Positions 22,045 to 31,618 of a stretch of 32,420 nucleotides of DNA are shown piece by piece. The DNA lies in assembly GCA_049999725.1 (NCBI GenBank), contig JBNGIS010018437.1, forward strand, positions 1 to 32,420, written 5' to 3'. A program made the position numbers and the translations under genes. The notes below the pieces were generated by a model. That model searched no databases, had not been told where the DNA came from, and saw nothing but the letters and a program-made list of their open reading frames with translations. This stretch comes from Haplomitrium mnioides. Lineage: Eukaryota > Marchantiophyta > Haplomitriopsida > Calobryales. Within the stretch, counting starts at the first letter, position 1. Every line of letters begins with the position of its first letter.

Positions 22045-23400
22045 TATGAACTAGATCGGAGGAATATCCTATAGAAGATACAAAAGACCTTTGATCATAA
22101 CTATATCCAATTGAAGAAAGTTTACGAACTTCATAAGGGATGACAAATATCCAATATTCGGAATCAGAGATGAATCAAGGCTTTAACTATTTTAAACAAC
22201 ATGCATCTCTGGATGCAACTCTTTGAAATATGTTTGGTGTGAAGGAAGATGCAAACTATGATCTTGTTTTGTTTAATAAGATGTGTCTTGTTTGTGTCAA
22301 AAGGAGGAGACGGTTGATTACTTGTGAATTTGATGCTTTAGAAGTTTTACAAGTTGAACGATATACTAAACAGATCAAATAGTAGAAGGTTCAGACATAT
22401 GAACAAATCTATACAACCAGATAATATGAGACAAAATAAACCACAGAGGACAATCATTATACTTTATCCATGATTGGGCTAGATAGCAATGCGCTGCACG
22501 TAAGTACATCAAGCTACTAGTCAGTTTCTTGAGTAGACAATATGTAATCCTACTCTTTGGAAGCTCGCAGTGACTCGGACTCCGATCTTTTTATTTGGTT
22601 CAACTTATGTTGGAATAGACAAGAAAAACATAAAAAACAATTACGAAGAAAGCTGGAACAACAATTACATAGCAAGAAAGGTGGACTCTTCTTTCTTTTG
22701 TAGTTCTACCTTTTCTTCCTTTTGTGTACACACACAGGAATAAACAACAAGGAGAACAATCACTACAAATAGAGGGGGAGACTCCTCTTCCTATTCAACC
22801 CTCTTTCTGAACACGAACAACAAATAGAACGGGTAAAGAGCAGTCGAAATGAACACACAAAAAGATAACAAGGCAACAATAGACTCTTAACATAAACTTA
22901 CACAATAGAAGACATTACAAGACCTGAGAACAATACTATGACTTACAATCGTTTGCATAGAGCTCTTATCTCTACTTTAAAAGAGCTTCTTGATTTGTTT
23001 CCCTTCAATTGATCTTGTTTTCTCTAGTAACAAACCACTTTGGAAACAACTTTGTAACCACAATGTATCTTTGGTTTTAGATCTTTGACGTTATTTGGTC
23101 TTCACTTGGTGAGTTGATCTAGATCTTCTCAAGACTTCTTTCGAGATGTTTCTTCTTCTTATTCACATCAATACTCTAGCAATCTTCACAAGGATCTTCG
23201 GAATGATATCTCCTAGCGTACTTCTTGAATGATGTAACTAGGAGGGAACAAAAGAACCTTCAGCATTTGGAATGGGATTTACTATGGAAGACATTGAAAA
23301 AAAGGTGGGATATAAGAAATTAGATGACAATAATAGAAAGGACAACAAGGGGCAAAGAGACCGGCGCACGAGAGAATGAGAGAGCGAGCTCTAATTTTGG
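22045..23400. other. Unassigned DNA
   Basis: No gene is recognised. A purine-rich string (AAAAGGAGGAGACGG, about 22299-22313) could be a retroelement polypurine tract, but no LTR boundary next to it could be matched. Confidence 0.35.
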
Positions 23401-23406
23401 ATCTTT

Positions 23407-23420
23407 CCTCTCCTTTTATA
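23407..23420 (-). promoter_or_regulatory. Candidate TATA-box promoter
   Basis: TATAAAAGGAGAGG on the minus strand is followed about 30-60 bp on by CT-rich sequence (CTCGCTCTCTCATTCTCTCG), the usual look of a plant core promoter. It lies about 80 bp beyond the terminal motif of copy B, so it may belong to an LTR or to a neighbouring element. The first ATG downstream (about 23253) opens only an 18-codon frame. No expressed gene can be tied to it. Confidence 0.3.
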
Positions 23421-23500
23421 CCTGATACATAATATAACAAAACAAAAACAAAAGTAGGGGTTTAACTTATCTTAAAGACTATTTTTTTGAAAGTACATAC

Positions 23501-23534
23501 AACAATCACTACTTTGAACCAAGAACCGCTACTA
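23501..23534 (-). repeat. Terminal motif at the 3' end of copy B
   Basis: This 34-bp sequence on the minus strand (TAGTAGCGG...GGTTCAAAGTAGTGATTGTT) is nearly identical to 12363-12396 at the end of copy A. Homology between copies A and B stops here in both, which marks a true boundary. Confidence 0.55.
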
Positions 23535-23879
23535 GGTTCCTATTTCATTTGGCGTTCGCAAAAACCAATTTCAAAATTTTAGCATAAAAATCATGAATTT
23601 GATGCTAGTAATATTTGTTTGCAAAAAAAAAAGGAGTAATTTTATATATCAAAATGGCTAACTTTGAGTGCACAATATATTAACAACAAATATTCTTATG
23701 AGCATTTTAACAAAATTGCTCTAATAATTTCATCTTTAAAAAGCATGAGCATCACCAAAGAAAATATATAAAAATATACACAACATTTTTTGTTAAATAT
23801 TTTCAAAATTAATAATGATATGAATAATTTGAAAATTTGATAAAAAAATTCAAATTTTATCATAAAATGTTTGAACTAG

Positions 23880-24150
23880 AACACTAAAGTGTTGGGGCAA
23901 GAGGATTGTTGAAGCAAAATTGTGAGAAGACTACTCAAGCCTATGCACTCATGGACAACTGAGGCCTAAGTGTAGGCACGCTTTGTTTGAAAAGATCCTT
24001 ACGTGTAAGGACAACTATAGCTAACTTGAGCTTGAAAAATTGAAGCCAATGCGTGTTTCGACAACTAAAGCCCAAGTGAGTAAGGACTTTTGAGTAATTA
24101 GAAGCAGGGAATGCAAAAGCTTGTCTAAAAAGAGACAACAAAAACTAAGA
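23880..24150 (-). repeat. Degenerate dyad-type array in the 3' region of copy B
   Basis: Units of about 25-28 bp with dyad halves are still visible, such as AAGATCCTTACGTGTAAGGA at about 23990-24010 and CAAGCC...GGAC-like units nearby. This is the counterpart of the cleaner array at 11683-12010 in copy A. Confidence 0.45.
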
Positions 24151-24355
24151 ATTAAAGAAAACTTGAACTGAAAATGAAGAAAGTAAGTTCTTCCATGCAA
24201 GCATAGATTTCATTGCTAATTTTCATGAAAACTTATACGTTTTGTTCAAAAACCATTTTGCCCAAGAAATTGAATCATGAAGAAAAGACTTAAATTGGAT
24301 TTGGAATGCAACAAGATTGAAACTTCATTAAATAATATTTTTGTGAAGAAAATAC

Positions 24356-24361
24356 TTTATT
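24356..24361 (-). promoter_or_regulatory. Polyadenylation signal AATAAA after the methyltransferase stop
   Basis: AATAAA lies about 17 bp after the TGA stop (24378-24380) of the last exon, within a TAATTTTTGTACAT-rich context typical of plant near-upstream elements. Copy A has ATAGTAAAGT at the matching place. The conserved element continues some 850 bp further, so this may be only one of several poly(A) sites. Confidence 0.4.
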
Positions 24362-24377
24362 ATGTACAAAAATTACA

Positions 24378-25008
24378 TCACTCTGATGCTACAGCTCTAT
24401 CCTCTTCACGAGGAACTATCTCATCTAAATCAACTAGATGAGAAGCTTCAGCATCTCAAGTTGCTACAGAGTCTTGCCGAGACTTTCCGGTTCCAAAGAT
24501 GGCAACAAAATCACCAATAGCACCTGCAGTACCAGAAGGAATAGTTTCCTTGTGGTGCGCATAAACTATCTGTGATATGGTCACATGAGATAGCAAAGAA
24601 GCCATCGTCAAAACTCTCTAAGGAATATAAATAGATTGATGTCTATCATATTCCACAACCATGCAATTTTGCATTAGCTTCAAAGCATAGACAAGGCCTC
24701 TACTGGACCCAAAGCAAAGATCTAAGATCCAATCTTGCCCTGTTGATAAATAGTCAATGAAAAATTTATATAGAACATGGCGTTTTTAGTAAACATTCAC
24801 AGAAGCATCATCTCCTAGATGTTTTAGCTTGCCTAAAACAACAAGGCAACTGAACACGCTCTACATATTTTGTCGATCTCAACTACTGACATCAATAGAT
24901 TGCAAGTTGAAGAGCCTTATGCTCCTCTTGCCCTCCTTGGTCTAGTAGCCCACAGTCCAATACTCGTGAGTTTTGGCAATTCTTGGACCACGGGAATGAT
25001 GAATATTG
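24378..25008 (-). pseudogene. Methyltransferase exon 5 of copy B: SAM-binding motif I and C-terminus
   Basis: The exon opens after a 3' splice site (AAAAG|CAATATTC) at 25009/25008. It encodes HSRGPRIAKTHEYWTVGY, a linker, then YKFFIDYLSTGQDWILDLCF (around 24750). That is the pattern of the C-terminal SAM-binding half of N6/N4 DNA methylases (L-x-x-x-I...S...G-x-x-VLD-x-F-x-GSGT). Motif I here reads FGSSRG where copy A has FGSGTG, so this copy has lost the key Gly-Thr. NCMVVEYDRHQSIYIP and the conserved tail LVDLDE follow, with the stop at 24378-24380. About six in-frame stops (TAG, TGA, TAA) interrupt it. The intron before it is 107 bp (25009-25115), GT-AG. Confidence 0.75.
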
Positions 25009-25115
25009 CTTTTGTCCTTGTAGAAAGAAAAAACAACAAATCAGACACTTGAAATATATTGTAGAAAAACTAAACAAGATAAACTAAAAAACCCAAAAAT
25101 CAAAAACAAACTTAC
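25009..25115 (-). other. GT-AG intron between exons 4 and 5
   Basis: The donor is CTA|GTAAGTTT and the acceptor ACAAAAG|CAATA, with a T-rich interior. The splice joins exon 4 and exon 5 in phase (TA + C). The donor is conserved in copy A (TTG|GTAAGTT at 10783). Confidence 0.6.
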
Positions 25116-25653
25116 TAGATGTTATGGTTGATGGTACAACAAACCTCCATGCCAAATTGTTGCAAAGAATGGATTATTACAAAAGACCAAAAATTAGAAG
25201 TCGTGATTGCTGCAAAAGAGGAAACTATATAAAAAATATCATCTCTGGAAAAGGGTTCGGAATTGTCGCGCTTGCATTTCTTAAGATTGCAACCATAAGG
25301 AATGTGTGCAATTGCCAAAGTGCAACATTTAGGTTTCACGAATCCCTTCAATTGACGAGTGTTTGCCTCCCCGTGAACTTGGTAATATGCCACGTTGAGT
25401 CCATCAACAAAGGATAGTAAGTCATTGTCTTCATCTCGTACAACTCCTTCAGTGGGAAGGGCATCAACATCATTGTGCTACCTTGATTTCCACTCTCTAG
25501 CTTTCTAGCAATGAAGTAGAAAAGTAGGAGGGTAGGAAGCAAGTGTTGAAGCATGGTCTTAATCTTATAGGGCTTCTTTGACCCTCAATTATTTTTGCCC
25601 TTTGCCAGTTGCCGTCAATTTTTTGGCAAGCTACCATTTAAAGGTTTTATCCC
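25116..25653 (-). pseudogene. Methyltransferase exon 4 of copy B: catalytic motif IV region
   Basis: A 3' splice site (TGTGTGACAG|G) at 25654/25653 opens one uninterrupted-length frame of about 179 codons broken only by about six stop codons, all in its first third. The intact part reads DALPTEGVVRDEDNDLLSF, then CCTLAIAHIPYGCN (motif at 25286-25309), then FSRDDIFYIVSSFAAITTSN and FWSFVIIHSLQQFGME. In N6/N4 DNA methylases motif IV is (D/N/S)PP(Y/W/F), often D-P-P-Y-G followed by a hydrophobic helix-strand; here AHIPYG keeps PYG but has His and Ile where Asp and Pro are expected. Copy A lacks this exon entirely. Confidence 0.7.
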
Positions 25654-26256
25654 CTGTCACACAACAAAACCAAAAAAAAGAGGAGACAACAAAAAAAACA
25701 TAGGCTTTAAAGAGTAAGAGAATGTGAGCAAAGACCCTTAAGTCAATCTAAGCAATGACTTGAGAGTCCAAACTAAGATGGACAATGAAGTCCAAGCGTG
25801 TATGGACATTGAAGTATATGTGCGCGTGGACATTGAAGTCCACGAACCTAGACTCTCAAGTCCATGATGGCATTGATTTCAATGTCAAGACGTAAGGACT
25901 TGAAATGGAAGCCGCGCTTGGACTACATAGTCCATGCGCACATGGACTAGAGAGTTCATGCATGTATGAACAAGAGATTCCAAGCGTGCATGGACTAGTG
26001 ATTCCAGATGCGTTTGGACTTGATAGTCCAAGCGCATAGGAACTAGATAGTCCCTTACGAGCCTAGACTAGAGAGTCCATGTGCATATGGACTTGATAGT
26101 CCAAGCGCGCCAAACTAAAGAGTCTTTACGTACACAGACTTGATAGTCCATGCGCACATGGACTCAGAATCATTTTTATTCTAACAAAAGTCAACTTACA
26201 AAACAAGTTCAATGCAAATCTAGAAAAATAAATGTAGAATGGAAAAACAAACTTAC
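25654..26256 (-). other. Intron between exons 3 and 4, containing the dyad array
   Basis: The donor is TTTTG|GTAAGTTTG at 26257/26256 and the acceptor TGTGACAG|G at 25654. Both are good plant splice sites. The 24-bp array fills about 70 percent of the intron. Confidence 0.6.
25741..26164 (-). repeat. 24-bp tandem array of dyad-symmetric units (third intron)
   Basis: About 17 units with a very regular 24-bp period: a 20-bp dyad (consensus AGTCCATGCGCACATGGACT) plus a 4-base spacer such as TGAT or AGAG. Clean units occur near 25929, 26073 and 26144. Mismatches in one arm are not consistently matched in the other. The repeat has no unique spacers, so it is not a CRISPR array. Confidence 0.85.
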
Positions 26257-27729
26257 CAAAAGCTTCTCAAAATTGGAGTAAAATGCAGACATCTTTGACT
26301 CCTCGGTGTGAAGAGGGTACTCTTCTCTTGCTTCTTCCCCAAGAGCTGCAGTAGACATTGGAGCAAAAAGACTTAACCATGACCACCAAAACTTTATGTC
26401 TCTTGAGTTTGTGAGACATTTCTTCAATTGAAAGCTCTCAGGCTTCCATGCGTTTCAAAACAGAAATTTTAACTTTGCTAGGAAGACCCTAAAGGGACCT
26501 CCAAGGTGTCCACTTCATGTCCTCCATTCTAAGCGATAACTTGGCCTTAGGCTTCTAGCCCTTCATTGTATTTTTCTCCCACATAAAAAAAATGCTCTAT
26601 TGTAAATTCCAAAGCTCACCACTTTGGAACGCTAGCTAGAAGCAATTGTCTTGAGAAGTGATTGTCTGTGCAAGAGTCGACTTTGGCTTGATCTCAAGGG
26701 TCTCCCGCACCAACTCTCTTTTTAATTTCTAGGATGAAACCATTCCACTCTCCACAAACCTCTAATTCCAATATTCGACCTTCTGAATCAATGTCATTTC
26801 CAATCGCTACCTTTGGTCATAATTGTCATCTATTGCAAATATCAAGGCTTCTGTTGGTGTTAAGCCCATGTAAACATAACAATTTCAGAATGACATCATT
26901 GGATTTTTTGCTCCGTATTTGGTGATTAAAAGCTGCCTTACACCAACACTGTGATTGCCTCATGCAATCGTACCAATACTTGTAAGACTCCTCATATCAA
27001 ACTCTGACTTATCATTCAACCTACACTTTGGATCAACGACAACAATAAAAAAAACTGCACGCATATTTTTTGGTGAGCATTCTCTACGCCAGAAGCTCAA
27101 CAAAGTCTTCATTCAACCTCCTAATCTAGAATGGCCTCCCAGTTGTCTATTCTTGGATTTGGAAGACTTAAATTCTCTAGCTGAATTGTAATAGTTTCCT
27201 CTCACACTCTGCATTGTTGGATTGCAGACTCTTTGATTTTATTTTTATCTTTCTCAAACACTGTCTGAGGGTCCACTTGTTCATGCTCCTAAAGTGTTTG
27301 CATCTCTTTATGCGATTGTTGTTTAGATCTTGAGCTTAGAGCCCGAGCTTGCTCTGGCTCTACTTCCTCCCCTTAGCTGCTTGGTGATGAGAACGAAGGG
27401 GCCGAAGAAGATGACCTTATTGGAGAGTGGGAGGGGGCCAACTCCTCCTCAATAATGGGTGTGGGAACATGCTTCCTCTTTGGGACGGCCTGTTTCTTCT
27501 TTTTTGGAGCCTCAACTAACTCAATCGCCTTTCTCTTTTTGGCAGCTGATGGTTCTGATGTTGCTGCCGTTGATATGGTCGTCGTGCTTGGATGCGGCAC
27601 TAATTGTTGAATATGGGCTCTATGCTTTGGCTTCAATAGCTTGATGCTAATTGCCAGCTTGGTGAAGTCCCGCTTGATAGGCTTCGCGTCAAGGTAGGCA
27701 TCAACAAAGTCCGCCAAATATTGCGTAAA
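26257..27729 (-). pseudogene. Methyltransferase exon 3 of copy B: basic region and ParB-like domain
   Basis: It opens after a TTTGTTTTCAG acceptor at 27730. The first 115 codons are clear: FTQYLADFVDAYLDAK, IKLLKPKHRAHIQQLVPHP, then basic clusters AAKKRKAIE and PKKKKQAVPKRKHVP, which look like nuclear localisation signals, then a Ser/Glu-rich tail to a TAA at 27373. The frame reopens and contains EEVEPEQARAL and DPQTVFEKDKNKIKESAIQQ, matching copy A. Around 27170-26950 the ParB-like part is frameshifted (GNHSVGVRQLLITKYGAK). Later come GLTPTEALIFAIDDNYDQR, SGELWNL and an ISVLKRMEAxELSIEEM-like helix, before the donor at 26257. ParB-fold domains act as CTP-dependent DNA-binding or nuclease-like modules in bacteria; the role here is not known. 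Confidence 0.6.
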
Positions 27730-27814
27730 CTGAAAACAAAAATAAAAAAATTATTAGACAAGTTGCACAAAAAGGCTCCATATATTTATAAGGAATTTAA
27801 ACTTAAGAACGTAC
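27730..27814 (-). other. GT-AG intron (85 bp) between exons 2 and 3
   Basis: Donor GCT|GTACGTTC and acceptor TTTGTTTTCAG|TTTACG. Removing it joins the two sides in frame (SFLA, a TAG, A, then FTQYLADF), which supports both sites. Confidence 0.55.
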
Positions 27815-27870
27815 AGCCTAAGCTAAAAAGGACTTGGAGTCTGTCAGCCTGGTTTCTTGGTTTTTGAGTC
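27815..27870 (-). pseudogene. Methyltransferase exon 2 fragment of copy B
   Basis: The frame reads NQETRLTDSKSFLA, a TAG where Gln would fit, then Ala at the splice donor. The upstream limit is unclear. Within about 50 bp the sequence passes into unrelated, more GC-rich DNA, so the 5' part of the exon may be cut off by an insertion. Confidence 0.4.
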
Positions 27871-27879
27871 AAAATAACC

Positions 27880-29460
27880 CCAAAGCAGCCTCACCCAAGC
27901 CAAAATAGTGTAATTCAGGGATTCTTTTGGTTGGGAGGGACCTGAAATGACATTGCTTGAAGTTCAGGGAGGGATGGAAAGAGGAATCCAGACTCCATGC
28001 AGGTCTGGACTCTGTATTGCAGACCTGTACTTGAAGTTTAGATCTGGATTAGAGGGGTCCAGCCCTCTTGTCCTCCTCCAAACCAACCCCAAGCACACAC
28101 CTCCTCCCTGTTTTGGAATAGGGAGTGTTGGACCTACCTAGAGGGTCTGAATTCTCTTTCTAGGTAAAACCAATCTACTCTAAGTGCTGCCTTGGCCCCT
28201 TGCACTTCCTCTCCCCTGATTGCTGGTTTATACTCTGTTCTTGGTAGAACAGGGGAGGGGGACCAGATCTGGCCTCTGGTTGTGTTCGGAGGCCAGACTC
28301 TCACCCTCAACTAGTATAGGGGGCTCTGCTAGCTATCTTGAAACTCACAGCCAGCCCCAATGCTGCCTCCAACTTCTCCTTGGTCTTTCACCACTTGTGT
28401 CCCCTATTTTTCCAGATCTGAAATCAGATTTAGAATTCAGGGCTGAACTTGTTCCAGCCATCACAAAACAAACACAATGCAATGCATGATAATCTTTGCT
28501 TTTCCACTTTATTGCAAGATCTGAACTGCCCTTCAGATCTTATTTTCTACAGACACTATGGCAGTTATAAAACCTGCCTACAATACACAAGACCAAAAAC
28601 CCAACAATCTAACTAGCCTCATACCCATGCACCCCAACTTAGATTAGTTTTACCTCTGCTCCCCAGAGGGTTCATGTACCTTTTGCTCCCTCACTAGGGA
28701 GATGGCCCTCTCAACCATCGGTACCCACACACCCCCACCATATTTAGTGCATTCCCAGGGCTGCCCTTCTCTTGCAACCCACCTTGACACCTCCAAGAAC
28801 AAAAATAACACTCACCATGAATTGTTTGTAGCTTGAAGTTTACATCCCCCTTGGCTGGCAGGGGAATGTGGATCCCCTCTCCTGATCAAGTGATTGAATG
28901 TTGCTGGACTTCCAGTGTGGCCTGCTGAATTGGCAGGCTGGAGAAGTGCAGAGCTCATACCCCCACAGATCTGAGGCACATGTCTCTTGGCACAACTGGA
29001 AGCCTCATGCTTCCTAGCTGAGCCTCACCATATGGGCCAGATTTGTTGACCACGCTCGCCTCCTCTCACTAGCCTATGCACACATTCAGCCCTCACATAT
29101 TCACCTCCTCCTGACCTGGTCTGAGTGCTCCAGCCTTGAAGAGCTACCTCCAATTGATGAAACCCTATGAGAATGATGCCATTGTGAGCTCTCCCAAGAG
29201 CTATAACCCTCATGGGGTCGAATGCAGCTTCAAATCCCCACCTTTGGTTGCCAAAACACATCCCCTGGCTGCAGTTCAGTAATTCACCAACCAGTCCTGG
29301 CACTAGCACAATTTCAGGGAAAACATTGTACCATGAGAAGCGTCTCGTTGTTACAAATCCAATGTGACCAACCTTGCATTGTTTGGTGGCCTATAGCGTT
29401 GGCAATCTGCAAATTTGTTAGGGTTATTTGATGAACGATATATGGCAATTCGACATTCAA
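27880..29460. other. Unassigned, more GC-rich insert
   Basis: Base composition is visibly higher in G+C than the surroundings. The octamer-like string AGATCTG recurs (about 28040, 28264, 28413, 28517 and 28967). Frames such as 29309-29025 (minus, 94 residues) and 28220-28489 (plus, 89 residues) match no family I recognise. It may be a captured gene fragment or part of another transposon. Confidence 0.4.
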
Positions 29461-30055
29461 GAAGACCCCCTCTGCTTATGCCACGTGTAACTATAGGATT
29501 TGCTGGACCCCTGCACACTTCTCTTTGCATGCCACGTGTCGTGCACCGATTGGTTGAGAGCTCGGTGACCTCTTCTTGAAGAAACTTCTTAGCAGACTTG
29601 AAAGTTTGAACTTCGCATGATTACTGTATCCTTAATACTAATTTATTTGATGAGATCTTGAATGCGTTGGATTTGCCTTGAAGCCCTTTTTCCACCACTT
29701 TGAAGATTGCACAGAATGGAGGTCATCGCATCATCCAAATGTTTCTTTGAGTGCCCATAGGTCATTCTACTCCAAAAAACTGAGAACTTGCGAGGGCTAG
29801 TGCTCCCTCATTTCTCAACCATTTGGTATGAAGTAAATCTTGATGTGTAGCACTTTAAATTGCGCTTCTAAAATGACAAAAATCAAGAGAAATGGTTGAG
29901 AATCAAGCGCACACTCATTGTTTGAATCTCACTGGTCTGTTAGAGGGCTCCTTGGTGAGTGTAGACTCATGCAAAGCCTTCAAATTATCCCATAAATGTT
30001 GCGCAACGCTTCCTTTGATATACATAGGCACTTTTTGCTTCTTTCATTTTGAATA
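29460..30055. other. Unassigned DNA before the minisatellite
   Basis: There is no gene. A short inverted repeat (TCTCAACCATTT at about 29813 and AAATGGTTGAGA at about 29890) could form a stem with a loop of about 65 bases. No target-site duplication is evident. Confidence 0.35.
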
Positions 30056-30059
30056 GCAT

Positions 30060-30812
30060 CCTCAATATGGGGTATAAGGTTCTCCAACATGTCCTTCCTC
30101 TTGGACCTCAATATGGGGTATAAGGCTCCCCAACATATCCTATGGATCTAGTTTAGGGTTCCACCTTGGCCTTCAACAATAAATCCTTGCCTTTGGACCT
30201 CAATATGGGGTATAAGGCTCCCCAACATATCCTTGCCCTTGGACGGATCTAGTTTAAGGTTCCACCTTGGCCTTCAACAATAAATCCTTGCCTTTGGACC
30301 TCAATATGGGGTATAAGGCTCCCCAACATATCCTTGACCTTGGACGGATCTAGTTTAAGGTTCCACCTTGGCCTTCAACAATAAATCCTTGCCTTGTTTA
30401 AGGTTCCACCTTGGCCTTCAACAATAAATCCTTGCCTTTGGACCTCAATATGGGGATCTAGTTTAAGGTTCCACCTTGGCCTTCAACAATAAATCCTTGC
30501 CTTTGGACTTCAATATGGGGTATAAGGCTCCCCAACATATCCTTGCCCTTGGACGGATCTAGTTTAAGGTTCCACCTTGGCCTTCAACAATAAATCCTTG
30601 CCTTGTTTAAGGTTCCACCTTGGCCTTCAACAATAAATCCTTGCCTTTGGACCTCAATATGGGGATTAGTTTAAGGTTCCACCTTGGCCTTCAACAATAA
30701 ATCCTTGCCTTTGGACTTCAATATGGGGTATAAGGCTCCCCAACATATCCTTGCCCTTGGACGGATCTAGTTTAAGGTTCCACCTTGGCCTTCAACAATA
30801 AATCCCTTGGGG
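30060..30812 (+). repeat. 101-bp minisatellite with a higher-order 209-bp period
   Basis: Unit starts (CCTCAATATGGGG or CTTCAATATGGGG) fall at 30060, 30106, 30198, 30299, 30443, 30508, 30652 and 30716. The basic unit is 101 bp (30198 to 30299). From 30299 the spacing alternates 144, 65, 144, 64, which is a higher-order repeat of about 209 bp built from full and shortened units. The core GGTTCCACCTTGGCCTTCAA is nearly invariant, so the array was amplified recently. The unit is not a multiple of three and has stops in all frames I checked, so it is non-coding. Confidence 0.92.
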
Positions 30813-31213
30813 TTGATTGTCCTTCAACAATAGAATTGGGTAGAAAAATTAGTATAGTTTTGCCAAAAATGGATTTACCTTTTGAAGAGCTGCACGAGAG
30901 ATCTCCATACCCTTTTTGGAGAAATAGGATTTTGCAAAAATTTCCCATTTTTGCTCTAGCTCTAACCCTCCTCATTTTTTATTGTACCCTCATCTTTTGC
31001 TTCATTTTCCAACTTCTATTACCCTCTTTTTTTTCTTTCTTTGCTCCTGCCCTATGCTACACTATTCTCCATTTTCATTTATCCTCCACTTATGCTCTAG
31101 TTTTGCTGAATCTCTACCCTAGACCTTCAGATGAGTTGTTTTGGCCCTCCAACTTGTGCTCTGCTTTCCTCATGCTCTAGAAAATCATTAGGGCTACAAA
31201 ACACTAACTGACA
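30813..31213. other. Unassigned DNA between minisatellite and array
   Basis: The plus-strand frame 30785-31180 (131 residues) starts inside the minisatellite and is low-complexity (Phe, Leu, Ser), so I do not regard it as a gene. The junction with the methyltransferase element is somewhere near 31200. Confidence 0.4.
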
Positions 31214-31575
31214 GAGTCCATGCTCACATGGAGTCTGAGTCCAAGTGTGCAGAGACTCGGAGTTGCTACGCTAGGACTCTGGAGTCCCGTTGCGCTAGGA
31301 CTCCTAAGTCCATGCTCGCATGAACTTGAAGTCCCTACGCGCATAGACTCGGGAGTCCATGTGCGCATGGACTCCAGAGTCCAAGCGCGCTTGGACTTGG
31401 AAGTATCTGCGTGCATGGACTCTCAAGTCCATATATGCATAGACTCTAAGGTTCTGGTGAACTTGGACTCTAAGTACTTGCGGGCACTAAGTTAACGTGG
31501 AACTCCTTGTGTACAAGGGCTTAAGAGTTATGCGCACATGGACTTCGGAGCCCATGCGCGATGGTGTTCCAAGTC
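31214..31575 (-). repeat. 24-bp tandem array of dyad-symmetric units (first intron)
   Basis: About 15 units have the same 24-bp design as 25741-26164. One unit, AGTCCAAGCGCGCTTGGACT at 31378-31397, is a perfect 20-bp palindrome with a central GCGC. The array begins about 45 bp after the end of exon 1. Confidence 0.85.
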
Positions 31576-31618
31576 AATTCTAAAAGAAAAAAAATGAAAA
31601 ATAGTTTTCAGATCTTAT

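Noticed and set aside
25741-26164. CRISPR array
   Set aside because: The units are adjacent diverged dyads with only a 4-base spacer, there are no unique 25-40-bp spacers and no cas genes, and the context is a plant nuclear genome.
29025-29309. 94-residue minus frame as a host gene
   Set aside because: No recognisable domain, no splice or promoter support, and overlapping plus-strand frames of similar quality.
29813-29902. MITE
   Set aside because: Only a 12-bp inverted repeat with a 65-base loop, with no target-site duplication and no second copy in the window.
30785-31180. 131-residue open frame as a gene
   Set aside because: It begins inside the minisatellite and is a low-complexity Phe/Leu/Ser sequence from pyrimidine-rich DNA.
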